Positions 1 to 12,505 of a DNA stretch of 64,000 nucleotides are shown here, in pieces. The stretch's first letter is position 1, and each line of letters opens with the position of its first letter. A model generated the notes under the pieces. That model had not been told where the DNA came from. It saw only the letters and a list, made by a program, of their open reading frames with translations, and did no database searches. A program made the position numbers and the translations under genes. The stretch comes from Benincasa hispida (taxonomy: Eukaryota; Streptophyta; Magnoliopsida; Cucurbitales; Cucurbitaceae): NCBI RefSeq assembly GCF_009727055.1, contig NC_052355.1, positions 5,336,542 to 5,400,541 of the forward strand, given 5' to 3'.

Positions 1-763
1 TCTTTTTCAAATTTTTATTTATCATTTTTCACCCTAAATCTTCAATTTTATAAAATCAATCTATATATGGTAAACTTTGCTTCATGTAGGTTTCACTAAA
101 TTCATAACAAATTTTAATCAAAAGTAAAATAAAAATAATTCAAAATATACTAATTTCAACAAGTTAAGTTTTGCACAAAATTAAGTCTAGTTAGTATACA
201 AGAATTATTACACCTTACTAAGTTAAAAGTAAAATTGATATGTTCTAATGAAAAAAGAATGACATACACCTGCAACGAGATCTTGTACAACAAACATCAA
301 GTCACAAGTCGTAATGAGGAATTGTATTAAAATGGCAAAATTAGTTAATTTATTTACAAATAAAAGCAAATAAGTTGTAAATAATGCAAATATGACCATT
401 TAATTTTTCTTGTGTATGAATGGGAAGGGCTAGGAGAACTTATGAGACCCTTCTATTTCTCCATTTATGTTGAGCTACTGCGCTTATAGAAACACTTCCA
501 AATGTGTTTCAAATGGATGAAATATTCTATTGGCTAAGTGAATTTTCTTAAATGACAAAAAAAAATTCATGAATCCTCTATTTTTATTGTTCTTGGATCG
601 ATTAAAAAAGTATCATTGTAAGTGAAGTCCATTAGTGATAGACTTCTATCATTGAAATTTATTAGTGATAGACTTTTATCATAAAAGCATGTGATATACT
701 ATAATGCACTCAACTTTTTGGGAACTCTAACTAGAGCCATTACTACAGTTTTAAAACTAAAAC
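1..763. other. AT-rich intergenic DNA, no gene seen
   Basis: No convincing coding sequence or RNA gene is visible on either strand. The only structure noted is a 23-base direct repeat, attagtgatagactt followed by ytatcat, at 631-653 and again at 661-683 (30-base period). Similar short repeats are, from memory, common in cucurbit noncoding DNA. That is a weak taxonomic hint only. Confidence 0.6.
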
Positions 764-1122
764 TAGTTGACCATTCAAATTTAAGCTGAACATTTTATAA
801 ACAAATAAAGCTGTTAAAAACAATTTAATGAAAAAGTCTAGATGAATCTTTAGTTCGGGATTCCTAAAAACTTTAATTAAAAAGAAACATTTAAACTTAA
901 AACAACTAAAATTAGTATTTTTCATAAACTTTCAAAACATCGTGAAGAAATGATACGGTGAACAAACATCCTAATCAAGCATCTCTAGTATGTTCTTGCC
1001 TATGTCTGAAGAACATTTTAAGAAATAAATTAGTGTTTAAAATTCCTAATAAATAACCCCATTGTTGGGGTCAGGATATGAACTGAATGTTATGAAACTG
1101 ATGGGGCCTAAATTGAACGTAG

Positions 1123-1335
1123 TTGGTCATTTGGATGAACGATTTAACCCAACCAAATGTAGGTGAGATGTACACCCCTCATACAGGAGCAACTTTGGTT
1201 GAATATTTTATGTACACAAAACAATACATTTCAATCATTTATGATGATCCCTCCAAACAAGCACAAGCTTATGGACAAAAGTTCCTTCTTTTACGAAGAT
1301 CGTCGGGCCACAAAGTTTATCTGAAAGGGAATTAA
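1123..1335 (+). other. Short ORF of unknown origin, present in both block copies
   Basis: I do not recognise this 70-residue reading frame ([20 protein letters not shown] at the start). It has no membrane segment, signal peptide or known motif, and it ends where the LTR-1-like sequence begins (about 1340). Its partner at 44011-44223 has the same length. The two differ by six amino-acid-changing substitutions (H/Y, G/R, I/T, F/S, S/L, N/D) and about one silent one. That pattern shows no sign of protein-level constraint, so a decayed gene fragment or a chance ORF inside a transposon is more likely than a functional gene. Confidence 0.3.
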
Positions 1336-1339
1336 TTTA

Positions 1340-2350
1340 ATTGAAGAGTTTAATTAATTAATCTCATATCATTGGAACTTCAATCTATAGGTCCATAAGG
1401 TCCCCTTGTTAGCTCAATAATGATTAATGATACTCAAATTAATTTTGTTTTAGTTTGAATTATTCAAATTATTTAAAGGGAATTAATTGTATATGATATA
1501 ATCAATATAATGTATGTGATACATTATAATATAATTTTAATGAGAGAAATAAATATTTGAATATGTTTCCAATATTAATTATATGAATGTGATTCATATA
1601 AAAACTATAGTTTAAAATTAATATGTGTATGATTCATATTAATACTATAAGTTATATGAGAGAATTATAAACTATAGGTTGTATTTTATATGTGATATAA
1701 TATAAACTAAAGGTTATATGTTATACGTGATATAACATATGATTTGATATTGATATTAAATTAGTTAATATATATTAAACATTCAATTTTTTGAAATTTG
1801 AAAATTAACTCCTAAGGGAAGCTGATTTCAATTAAGGTAGGGAGTTATTGATATCTCTCTGAACCCTCTCTCATATACGTGAAAGATAGAGAAGGGAATT
1901 CATAAGTTGAAAATGAAATTGGTTTAATGGATCCCACCCAATCTTCTTCTCCTCTTCATTGCTCTCAAAGAAAAACTCTCTCCCTTCCTTAGACAAAAAT
2001 TAATCCACAGAAGCTCACAACTCTCTGTGATTCTCTCCTTGAGAATAACAAGGAAGACATTGTGGAGGTGTCCTCATTATGGTGTTCGAGTTTCTATTGT
2101 GTTGCTATATTCGTGGTGTTGAGATTAGGAGAAGTAATGTATCAGTTCGTGATCCATTACCAGAGAGGAAATGCGAAGAACTAGTTCTCCAAGGGTTAGT
2201 TTCGATTTCCCTTTCTTCTCTATTTTGTAGTAGAAGCATGCTTAGGTTTATTTTTGTTTATACTGTTTCCGTTGCCTTTTTCAAGTTATGTAAAACAAAT
2301 TTAAGCTTTTGAGAGTGAAGATTGAAGTTGAATTCGTGGATTGAAGAAAG
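1340..2350 (+). mobile_element. LTR-1 (copia-type) LTR, 3' part
   Basis: This sequence matches the second half of the LTR-1 family seen complete at 39696-41735. It contains the cattggaacttcaatctatag motif, the AT-rich middle with repeated yatatgatataat words, and a 3' part ending near gattgaag. It lies immediately before the start of another LTR-1 copy at 2351, so two LTR-1 pieces are joined head to tail without an internal region. No coding sequence. Confidence 0.65.
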
Positions 2351-3512
2351 TGTTGGGATTGAATGCCCTAAATCTCGTAGGGTCTTTTAGTTTGTAAACA
2401 CATATAATAAAAAAAACACTTTGTGATTTATAATATATGATACTTTATTCATTTCAGTCTATGAAATATGAGATATTTTAGTTGCATTAACCACAAAACC
2501 AATAAACTAAGACCTATGGTTATTGTTGTAACTTAAAGCATATATGTGGAAGACTAAAAGTGGAAATCGGGCTTATAAGTGATAACGTAAAATGGTCTGT
2601 AGTATATGGATAAAGGAGGGATACCTTATCCTGGTGACATTACGAGTGTGGCCCATTTTGTAGGTGTTACAAATATTGTAAAGTACTACAAATGATCTGA
2701 TTCGATATTCGTGTATTAAGACATGCGAGCGGGGATACTCTATACAAAGGAGTTTTGTATAAGATCGAACCACGAAATGTTTAGTCTCGTTATATAACGT
2801 CGTTCATAATAAAGACTTTCATTTTCAGTAGGATGACTATAGGTAACATGACCTTAATCCTGAGTGAGTTGTGAACTCTTGCCTTTGAAGGCGGTTATCT
2901 TTGATTTGCATGGGGAGAGTGGCTAGATCGTCGACTCAAACCTACCACTTTGGGGATTACATCTGATTGCGGAAGCTGGACTCAGCTACACAAGGATGAA
3001 ATTCACTCATTCTCCGAAGCAGGGGTAAGTAGATAAATTGCTCCTTTAAGGGCTGATTCTAGGGCTTGAACAATGTGGTGCCACACCTTCTCTTGGCCCG
3101 AGAAGGGTTTAGTCATAGTAGAACTATGATCTATTGTTCATTAGAGGAATCAGTGATACTTATGGAGTTAGATGTAACTATAGGTGCAAAACAGTAAATT
3201 TTTCCAACTGTACATATAAGCGATTTGTGAAGGGTTGTCGTACTATTGAATGGTTATATCCAATAGACAGAGAAATATATTTATAGTGCGAAGAGTGCAG
3301 CCGTCGGTCTTTAGTGGAGTGCTTGACAGTTAATGGATGGTGGATATCATGATTAAAGAGTTTAGTCATTTATTCACGTACCATTGGAGCTTCAAGCTAT
3401 AGGTCCATAAGGCCCCATTGGTAGGTCAATGGATTCAAGTTGAACATCAGTTTTTGGGTTAGTTTGAAATGTTCAAATTGACAATAGGGAATTTGATTTG
3501 TATGTATTTTTC
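2351..3512 (+). mobile_element. LTR-1 (copia-type) LTR, 5' part
   Basis: Begins TGTTGGGATTGAATGCCCTA, the usual start of the LTR-1 family. The family's internal landmarks follow: gtagtatatggataaaggag, tgttacaaatattgtaaag, a tataagatcgaaccacg block, and cattggagcttcaagctatag. It is cut off near 3512, where the tail of an LTR-2b element begins. No gene. Confidence 0.7.
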
Positions 3513-3580
3513 CTCTATGTTTCTCAACATTATAAACATTGTATATATTTGTATGTTTATTCTCACTGGAGTTTTAGTCC

Positions 3581-3590
3581 AAGTGGGAGA
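3581..3590 (+). other. Polypurine tract of LTR-2b element
   Basis: The run AAGTGGGAGA directly precedes the TGTTGGGGAT start of the LTR at 3592. This is the standard plus-strand priming site next to a copia 3' LTR. The same arrangement is found before 46470 and 32978. Confidence 0.7.
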
Positions 3591-3591
3591 T

Positions 3592-5822
3592 TGTTGGGGA
3601 TATCCTAAAAACTCGCAGTTCGTAATTCGTGTTAAAAATTCTATTTATCAATAAAATATTATTGAATATTTTATTCAATAAAGTTGTTGATATTGCATTT
3701 TATTATGAAATCCAATAAAAAAATCCATGGCTATAGTGTGAATACTTTAACTTTATGTAAAGACATAAAAAGGATCAAGTTATAGTATATAGCCTAAATA
3801 GTCTATAAGTATATGGATGAAATTGAGTATCTCATCCTGGCAACACTATTGGATGCGGCCTATTTGTATGCTGATACAAATGATGTGATCCACAGATAAT
3901 TCATGTAGAGGTATCTGAGTGGGAGCATCCTATGCAATGAGTTTGCATAAAAACTCGACCTCAAAATAGTCACTATTCTTTATAATGATCATTTATTATT
4001 AAAACTAACTTTATCATACTAAAATAACCTAGGATAACTCGATCTTAATCCCGAGTTAACTATACACTCCTGTTTATTCGGGATTATCCTTTGAGCTGCA
4101 TAGGTGAGAGTAGTCTAACAACATTGCTCAATAAGCCTCCCATTTTGGAGATATGACCAGATAGATAGCTAGGGACATAACCTTGCAAGATGAAACTCAC
4201 TCCTACCCATCTTAGAGTTAGTAGAAAGGTTGTTCTCTTAACTGGTGATTCCTGGTCTTGAGCAACGGGGCCTTGCCCTCTCGTTGTAGAGAAGGACATG
4301 ATTCATAAGTGGTTCTTTGAATCAGTTTTTCAATAGAGGGTTAGTGGGAGCTTAACGAACAAGATGCATTTACAGGGGTAAAATGGTAATTTTGATCCAA
4401 CTGTAAATATGAACGACCTATGAAGGATCGACTTACTGATTATGGTTAAAATGGATAGACATATATCTATAGTGAGGAGAGTGCAACTATGAAGCTATAG
4501 TGGTATGCCTTGATAGTTAACAAATATTGATTAATTCGGTTTTAAAGAGTTTAACCAATTAATTACAAATCGTAGGTCCATTAGGTCCATCTACTAGCTC
4601 ATAAATTGGATTAATAAATTTAGTATGTTCACGATCCGTCGGTCCATTAGGGTTGTGAATTTGAAACATTGAAATTTAGTTTTTTAGGATTTCATTTAAT
4701 TATATTTGATATAATTGAAACGTTTAATATTATCAAAAACTGAACAAAAAACCCCCAATCCGCTCTCGCTCGCCGCTACTGACGGGGTCTCGGTTGATTT
4801 CCCTTATGTTAGTTCGGAATAAACTGGATATCCAGCTGAGGGAAATACTGCTTCGAGAGAGAGCGGTACGGAAAGAATTTAGTGATTCTGGGAGAATCAA
4901 TTAATATTTAAATTATTGTGGAGATACTAAATTAATATTAATTTAATATTAAGATACTAAATTAATAATAATTTAATTTAATTAAAAGGTTTCATTAAAA
5001 ATTAAATTTAGTTTTATTTAGATTAATTATTTAGAATTANNNNNNNNNNNNNNNNNNNNNNNNNNNNNNNNNNNNNNNNNNNNNNNNNNNNNNNNNNNNN
5101 NNNNNNNNNNNNNNNNNNNNNNNNNNNNNNNNNNNNNNNNNNNNNNNNNNNNNNNNNNNNNNNNNNNNNNNNNNNNNNNNNNNNNNNNNNNNNNNNNNNN
5201 NNNNNNNNNNNNNNNNNNNNNNNNNNNNNNATTAAGTTTTATAAAAACTATTATTTAAAATAAAATCGATTTTAATTTAAAAGAAATATTTTTGAAATCC
5301 AAAAAATGAGTTTAAGTGGATTTTTTTAACCAACAGTTTTTTGGGAAAAATCACACTAAACTCAATTTTGTGTAATATATCAACCGGATTTCTACTCACA
5401 TACTCTTAATTGTAACTTGCTAGTAATAGAGCTACCCTACTGCAATCTTTCTTCCTTGCAAAATGGATTGAAGCCTTTATATTGAAACTTGCATGCTGCA
5501 GATTTGAGACAGAGAGCTCTGAAAATTTTAAAAGCAGAAAAGTCACCGCACCTTTCTAAAACCTTTGAACAGCCCAACCTAAAGTATCAATCCAAAAATT
5601 GAAGTTTCAATTGTAAGTGTTTCCCCAACACTTTCCTTCTTAGAGTTTTAGTAAAGAAGACATTGGTGGTGTCTACTTTGAATTTCAAACTCGGAAATTA
5701 GGAGACATACTAGACTAAATTCGTGGAGAATTGTACAAAGGTAATTACTAGTACAAACCTCTTTTATGAACTTTTACTTGAGTAGCAGGGTTTTAAAACT
5801 CCTTAAATAATCTAATTAAAGT
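3592..5822 (+). mobile_element. LTR-2b copia-type 3' LTR, interrupted by a gap
   Basis: Starts TGTTGGGGATATCCTAAAAA right after a purine tract and is colinear with 46470-48532 in block copy 2. It holds an N run at 5040-5230. Its far end was removed or replaced. At 5822 it passes straight into the gypsy LTR, and about 170 bases present in copy 2 (LTR-2b tail plus the first bases of the gypsy LTR) are missing. Confidence 0.7.
5040..5230. other. Assembly gap of 191 N
   Basis: Unknown bases within the LTR-2b LTR. In block copy 2 the flanking sequences gaatta and attttataaaac are directly adjacent (about 47850-47870), so the true missing length in copy 1 may be close to zero. Confidence 0.95.
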
Positions 5823-8165
5823 TTAGGTTAGCCGATACCAAACACATGAATGCATGGAACTTAAAACAACATCCTTTTATAGTGAATAAATGCTAAATAA
5901 ATAAGTTGAACTCAAAAGACCTTCATTAAATTTAGATATTAAAAATAGACGATAGGGTACCCATAAATCATAAATGATAATAAATAGGCCTGAAAACAAA
6001 TCTTAATAGTATGTTTCAAAAATCAAATTGAAAGTTGAAAAACATGGAAAGAAATCTAAATATCATGAGCAGAAGCATAAAACTGGTCCCCAGTGACTCG
6101 TTCAAGGATTCCTCTTGTCATTCGCCAGTGCGTCCTTGCCCTTACCTAAAACATAAACATGAGAAAGGGTGAGTATAAAATACTCAGTAAGTAACCCCAC
6201 TATTAGGGTCGGGCTAGGCATCTATGTCCTCTAGATGCCTACCTCTAGTGGAACATAAAAATTGCTCTAGTCCTCATGGGACACATACATACATGCAAAA
6301 CTGGTTTCTATCCTACTGTAGTTAAGTATGCCCACTACCTATGGTGAATCCCAAAGGAAACACAATATCTAGTGAATCCCGAAGGAAACACAATCTGTTG
6401 AATCCCGAAGGAAACATAATCTGGTGAATCCTGAAGGAAATACAATATCTGGTGAATCCCGAAGGAAACACAATTGGGTGAATCCCGAAGGAAACACAAT
6501 ATCTAGTGGGCATCTAACTAATCGGTAAAGACGTTATCACAATATCAACATCACAATTATTGCAATATGATTTTATAACATACATATACACCTCAACATC
6601 ATGACTATACAACATGCATATATGCCTCTATATCCTCATATCAAATACACCCTCAATGAATCAAGTATCACCTCTTACTAGCATGCAAGTCTATACGTAC
6701 ACAAATAAATCTTTCAGATTTTCATATAACAACATATATTGGTCATACTATACTATCCATCTATCATGTTATCGTTCTTTCATAATATTCATCTATCATG
6801 CTGACATATATCTAGTGTCTGGCCTGTGGGCAGTTCCAATAGTAAGATTACTTACTTTGATATTAGGTTGAACAAAAAAGAAATTGAATCTTTGTGAAAT
6901 TTTTGAATCCTTAATCAAGCGAATTATTTGGGCAACTAACCGCTTCTAATATCCATAATCTTTGAATTAAATTCTAGTACATAAACCAAAATAAAATTTA
7001 ACCTTTAGGTTCACACCTAAGCGTTTAATCACGCCAAAATCAGCAACAAAACTTAATAACTTAATTCGTATAAATTACATTCGAACTGAACAAGTCACAA
7101 AGCCCCAAATCTTACCAAAATTCTTGCCGAAATCCTTTAACTCTTCTTAACAGCACGCTAACGACCTTTTAAACTCCTTCAAACTTTCAAATTCAACCTC
7201 CAAAATCACGATTGAAATGATAATTAAACACGTTATTTATTGGATATTCAAAATCCTCAACAAAACCATGAAAATCATTTAGATCTTATCCCAAAACTAC
7301 GAACCTCACGAAGATGTTCGACAGAGGACAACGGCTAGAAGAGAGGAGGACCAACGGCGAGCAGATCCGACGATTTGAAGGTCGGAGTGGCACAGTTGCA
7401 ACTTGACGGAGGAAAGGATGTGGAGTCGACGGTGCAACAGCCGAAGTTTGTCTAAACCAGAGAGAAAGTGAGAAAGTGGGGGTTTGAAAATTCCATATTT
7501 GTTTTCTTTTTAATTCTCCACTACACAAATACATAAATAATATATATATGTATGAATAAATATATTATGTCCTTTCCTTTTCTTAAATTCCAAAACCCAT
7601 ATATATTCTTTCCTTTTCTTTTCTTAAATTCCAAAACCTATATATATATATTTCTTTCGTTAATAAATATGTCATATCAAACTCAAATCTTTCACATCTT
7701 CTCCAATTAGTTAAATAAACCTAAAAATAATTCACCAACTTTAAATCACTTCTTACCAAAAATTCTAAATCAAAAAATTAAATTCTAACTTTCCAAATTA
7801 ACTTAAATCCAAATTTACAAATCTTTTTAAGTACTTGATTTAATTATTTCCAAATAAACTAATTATCTTTTCCTAATTCTTTATTTAAATTTTGGATCCA
7901 AGTTCCAAAATTAAAGAGGGTAAAAACTTAATACCATAATTTCCTCTTTTCCCTTTTAAATTTCACAAAAACTCAAAATTTCTTATACAAATAATTCAAT
8001 TATCCTTTCCAATTAATTTAAAACTCATACTCAAAGAATCTACATTAACCAATAAAACTTCTTCAACTGTAACAAATTGTTTCCAAATTCCAAAGATTAG
8101 GAAACTAAAACTCAGCAATTTGAGATAATTAACTTAATTTTTCCTAAAAAAATCGGGATGTTACA
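5823..8165 (-). mobile_element. 3' LTR of minus-strand Ty3/gypsy element G1, truncated at its left end
   Basis: On the minus strand it begins TGTAACATCCCGATTTTTTT, the start typical of many plant chromovirus (Tekay/Del-like) LTRs. It is preceded in that orientation by a purine tract and by codons for FEDESSKGGK, the C-terminal tail of such polyproteins. It aligns with the 5' LTR at 9005-11471 and the solo LTR at 48538-51231. About 35 bases are missing at its end near 5823. A 26-28 base minisatellite lies inside it at 6343-6504. Confidence 0.85.
6343..6504. repeat. Minisatellite in G1 LTR, about 6 units
   Basis: Six tandem units of 26 or 28 bases built on ggtgaatcccgaaggaaaca followed by caat(at)ct. 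Unit length varies by presence or absence of an AT or ATCT extension. The same array has about 9 units in the sister LTR and about 15 in the solo LTR of block copy 2. Reading frames through it (repeats such as RDSPDIVFPSGFT) are by-products of the repeat. Confidence 0.9.
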
Positions 8166-9004
8166 TTCTTCCCACCTTTAGAACTTTCGTCCTCGAAAGT
8201 TCAAATCTCGAAGAGCTTTTGATACTTAATCCTCACCTCATCCTCTCGCTTTCGAGTTGCTTCATTGATCCAAGTGAATAGTATTTCAAACTTCAATTGT
8301 CCATAAAGTTCTATACATCCTTTCATATAACATCTCCAAATTTTTGAAGGAAAACCAATTGAATTCGATCTCAAATGCTCGCAACCAAAGAACTCTTAAC
8401 TTAGGAAGCCAAACAAACTTAGCCTTTGACCTCAAAATATTAATTTCCTTTATCCTATCAAAATAATAAAATCTTCATTAAATGATTTTATTTTCCTCCC
8501 ACTTATCTTCGTTAAGATCAATAAATTAAAGGTTCTCTTTTTCAATTTCCAAGTGAAACATATTCTCTATACCAAAATATGTGATCACTTCCAACCCTTT
8601 TATAACCTACAATTCAACTTCAATCTTCATACTTTTATTAGGGTACTTTCCACAAGTTAACATTGCCTTTAAACTCCAAATTCTCATCCTTCATCCTAGT
8701 ATAGCTAATTAAACTTAAGCCTCTTCATCGCAATAAGACATAGGTAAAGTCAAAGTACCTTGAGATCAACCATTCGTTCCAACAACTTATTTTCTCCCAT
8801 TTTATACCAATTACAATTTCAACCACCTCACCTTTCTTGACCAATTTATTTAACTTAGTCTTGTTACCAACACATTTTCCTTAAAACGTGTAATGAAGGA
8901 GCGTACCTGGCGATGCCGAGGAATCCGTTCACGAGCCATAAGGACAATCTAGACTTAAATAGTGAGTCCATCTATATAACCCAAAACATGGGCTCTATAC
9001 CAAC
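8166..9004 (-). mobile_element. Internal remnant of gypsy element G1 (PPT, pol tail, PBS)
   Basis: Only 839 bases separate the two G1 LTRs, against several kilobases in a complete Ty3/gypsy element. The left edge carries the purine tract AAAGGTGGGAAGAA (minus strand, 8166-8179), overlapping codons for FEDESSKGGK, the end of a pol polyprotein. The right edge (8990-9004, minus GTTGGTATAGAGCCC) is a diverged initiator-tRNA-Met-type primer site. Between them I see no conserved gag, protease, RT or integrase motif, so most of the coding region was deleted. The element is not self-mobile. Confidence 0.75.
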
Positions 9005-11471
9005 TGTAATGACCCGACCCTTTAGGACTCAAGTTAGGCCGATTCTAAAAACATGCCAGCATGAAACTTAAAACGACATCCTTTTATAATGAAATAAATG
9101 CTAAATAAATAAGTTGAACTCAGAAGACCTTCATTAAATTTAGATATTAAAAACAGACGATAGAGTACCCATAAATCATAAATGATAATAAATAGGTCTG
9201 AAAACAAATCTTAATAATAAGTTTCAAACATCAAATTGAAAGTTGAAAAACATGGAAACAAATCTAAATATCATGAGCAGAAGCATAAAACTAGTCCCTA
9301 GTGGCTCGTTCAAGGATTCCTCTTGTCATTCGCTAGTGCGTCCTAGCCCTACCTGAAACATAAACATGAGAAAAGGTGAGTATAAAATACTCAGTAAGTA
9401 ACCCCACTACTGGGGTCGGGCTAGGCATCTATATCCTCTAGATGCCTACCTCTGGTGGAATATAAAAATTACACTAGTCCTCATCGGACATATACATACA
9501 TGCAAAACTAGTTTCTATCCTACTATAGTTAAGTATGCCCACTACCTCTGGTGAATCCCAAAGGAAACACAATCTATCTGGTGAATCCCAAGGAAACACA
9601 ATCTATCTAGTTAATCCCGAAGGAAACACAATCTATCTGGTGAATCCCGAAGGAAACACAATCTATCTTCTGAATCCCGAAGGAAACACAATCTATCTTG
9701 TGAATCTCGAAGGAAACACAATATCTGGTGAATTTCGAAAGAAACACAATATCTTGTGAATCTCAAAGGAAACACAATCTGGTGAATCCTGAAGGAAACA
9801 CAATACCTAGTGGCCATCTAACTAATCAGTAAAGACGCTATCACAATATCAACATCATAATTATTACAATATGGTTTTATAATATACATATATACCTGAA
9901 CATCATGGTTATACAACATGCATATATGCCTCTATATCCTCATATAAAATACACCCTCAGTGCTCTTACTAACATGTAAGTCTTTACGTGCACAAATAAA
10001 TCTTTCAGATTCTCATACAAGAACATATATCGGTCATACTATACTATCCATCTATCATGTTATCGTTCTGTCATAATATTCATCTATCATGCTGGCATAT
10101 ATCTAGTGTCTGGCTCGTGGATAGTTCCAATAATAAGATTGCTTACTTTGATATTAGGTTGAACCAAAAAGCAATTGTATCTTTGTGAAATTCTTGAATC
10201 CTTAATGGAGCCAATTATTTGAGCAACTAGGCCCTTCTAATCTCCACAATATTTGAATTAAATCCTAGTACATAAACCAAAATAAAATTTAACCTCTAGG
10301 TTCACACCTAAGTGTTTAATCACGCCAAAATCAACAAAAAAACTTAATAACTTAATTCGTATAAATTATATTCGAATTGAACAAGTCACAAAGCCCCAAA
10401 TCTTACCAAAAATTCTTGCTGAAATCACCTTATCTGCTTGAAAACACGTTAATGACCTTTTAAACTCCTTCAAACTTTCAAATTCAACCTCCAACATCAC
10501 GATTGAAATGATAATTAAACACGTTATTTATTGGGTATACAAGATCCTCAACAAAACCATGAAAATCATTTAGATCTTATCCCAAGACTACGAACCTCAC
10601 GACGGTGTTCGACAGAGGACAATGACTAGTAGAGAGGAGGACCAATAGCAAGCAGATTCGGTGACGTGAAGGTCGGAGCGGTGCGGTTGCAACTTGATGG
10701 AGGAAAGGATGTGGATGTCGACGGTGCTATAGCCGAAGTTTGTCTAAACCAAAGAGAAAGTGAGAAAGTGGGGGTTTGAAAATTCCATATTTCTTTCCTT
10801 TTTATTTCTCCATCACACAAATACATAAATAATATATATGTATGTATATATATATTATTTCTTTTCCTTTTCTTAAATTCCAAAACCCACATATATTCTT
10901 TCTTTTTCTTTTCTTAAATTCCAAAACCCTTATATATATATATATATATATATATTTCCTTTCGTTAATAAATATGTCATATCAAACTCAAATCTTTCAC
11001 CTCTTCTCCAATTAATTAAATAAACCGAAAAATAAATTCACCAACTTTAAATCACTTCTTTCCAAAAATTCTAAATCCCAAAATTAAATTCTAACTTTCC
11101 AAATTCACTTGAATCTAAATTTACAAATATTTTTAAGTACTTGATTTAATTACTTCCAAATAAACCAATTATCTTTTCCTAATTCATTACTTAAATTTTG
11201 GATCCAAGTTCCAAAATTAAAAAGGGTAAAATCTTAAAACCACAATTTCCTCTTTTCCCTTTCAAATTTCACAAAAACTCAAAATTTATTGTACAAATAA
11301 TTCAATTATCCCTTCCAATTAATTTAAAACTAATACTCAAAGAATCCACATTAACCAATACAACTTCTTCAACTGTAACAATTTGTTTCCAAATTCCAAA
11401 GATTAGGAAACTAAAACTCAGCAATTTGAGATAATTAACTTAAATTTTCCTACAAAAATCAGGATGTTACA
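9005..11471 (-). mobile_element. 5' LTR of minus-strand gypsy element G1
   Basis: A 2467-base LTR that, on the plus strand, starts TGTAATGACCC and ends GATGTTACA. It is followed at 11472-11476 by TGATT, the same five bases that flank the solo LTR of block copy 2, so this edge is the original insertion border. The minisatellite is at 9550-9808 and a TA microsatellite at about 10929-10953. No gene. Confidence 0.85.
9550..9808. repeat. Minisatellite in G1 LTR, about 9 units
   Basis: Nine tandem units of 26-30 bases of the same type as at 6343-6504. The first five carry a longer aatctatct end. This unit-type shift is shared by neighbouring units, which points to local tandem amplification. Confidence 0.9.
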
Positions 11472-11476
11472 TGATT
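11472..11476. other. Target-site duplication of G1 (right side)
   Basis: TGATT directly after the LTR end. In block copy 2 the solo LTR has TGATT on both sides (48533-48537 and 51232-51236). The left partner in copy 1 was lost with the truncation at 5822. Confidence 0.75.
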
Positions 11477-12015
11477 AAAATAATTAAAGCTTTAGAAATT
11501 AAGCATGCACAAGTCACAAACGCATTTACCACAATAGCTTGACCTTGGCATCGTGACGCTATGAGGATCTTATTAATAGGACCCTGAGGGTCAGCTTTGA
11601 AGGCAGCCACTACACATTCGAAATTAAGCTCAAATAAAGAGAAATTTAAGAGTTTTTATTCAGTTTTTGAGTGATTGAGTCAATTTGCTAAGAAATTATT
11701 GGTATAGTTAGCCTCGATTCTTACTTCTTGAAGACCATCTAATTTTATTTTATTCAATTGTTGTGAATCCTTTGGGGGATTTTTTTTAATTGAATTCAAT
11801 AAGTTTTAGTGACAAATTGATTTGTTGAATTTCATGTTAGCAAAATCTTTCTAGCCTATGCATTGTTGATCGATTAAGTTACAAATATTAGGATCGCATG
11901 GTTGAGGTCTAGACTTTTTCTGGCCAAGTTCTTGTGGGTCCTAATATAATCTTTCCCAAATAAAGCATGCAACAAGATATGGCTTCTGGCTTGTTGAATG
12001 TCTTGACAATTGAAC
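11477..12015. other. Transposon-derived noncoding DNA, family unclear
   Basis: No ORF of note. It contains cgtgacgctatgaggatc and a glycine/phenylalanine-poor AT-rich stretch, also found at 51237-51840 in block copy 2. The gcgtcgtgacgc word there resembles motifs of gypsy LTRs elsewhere in the window (see 19226-20633). It is probably a relic LTR or UTR. Confidence 0.4.
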
Positions 12016-12505
12016 TCTTTCTTAATGGATATATGAACTCTGATTTTCAGACTGATAGGGATTTTCGAAAGTTCACATCAGGATCAGTGTTCACTCTTAA
12101 CTGAGAACCTATAGTATGGCGAAGCACTGAGCAGGTGTGCATCGCTGATTTCACTATGGAGGTCGAGTATGTAGCGGCTTGTGAAGATACTAAAGAGGTC
12201 GTTTGGCTCAGGAAGTTTCTGGCTGATTTGGAAGTTGTTCTAGAAATATCTAGGCCCATCACCCTTTATTGTAATAATAGTGTTGTTGTGGCCAACTCTA
12301 GGGAGTCTAGGAGTCACAAGTGCGACAAACATATAGAGCAGAAGTATCATCTCATCTGCGAGATAGTGCATCAGGGGACATGATAATCACGAAGATAGCT
12401 TCGGAGCACAACATTGCTGACTCGTTTACGAAGGCTCTCACGGCTACAGTTCTTAAGGGTCACCTACAGAGCATGGGTCTATGGGACCGTTCGTGGCTGG
12501 ACTAG
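12016..12505 (+). pseudogene. Ty1/copia RNase H domain, C-terminal fragment
   Basis: The translated remnant reads SDFQTDRDFRKFTSGSVF, then MEVEYVAACEDTKEVVWLRKF, ITLYCNNSVVVANSRESRSH, and ASEHNIADSFTKAL to the stop. This is the end of a copia pol polyprotein: RNase H, which removes the RNA strand during reverse transcription. A stop after FTLN and a frameshift near 12378 (HQGT to GDMII) break it. The usual 'CDN' of this region is CNN here, which also removes a conserved Asp. Upstream pol domains are absent. A more damaged copy is at 51850-52330. Confidence 0.85.
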
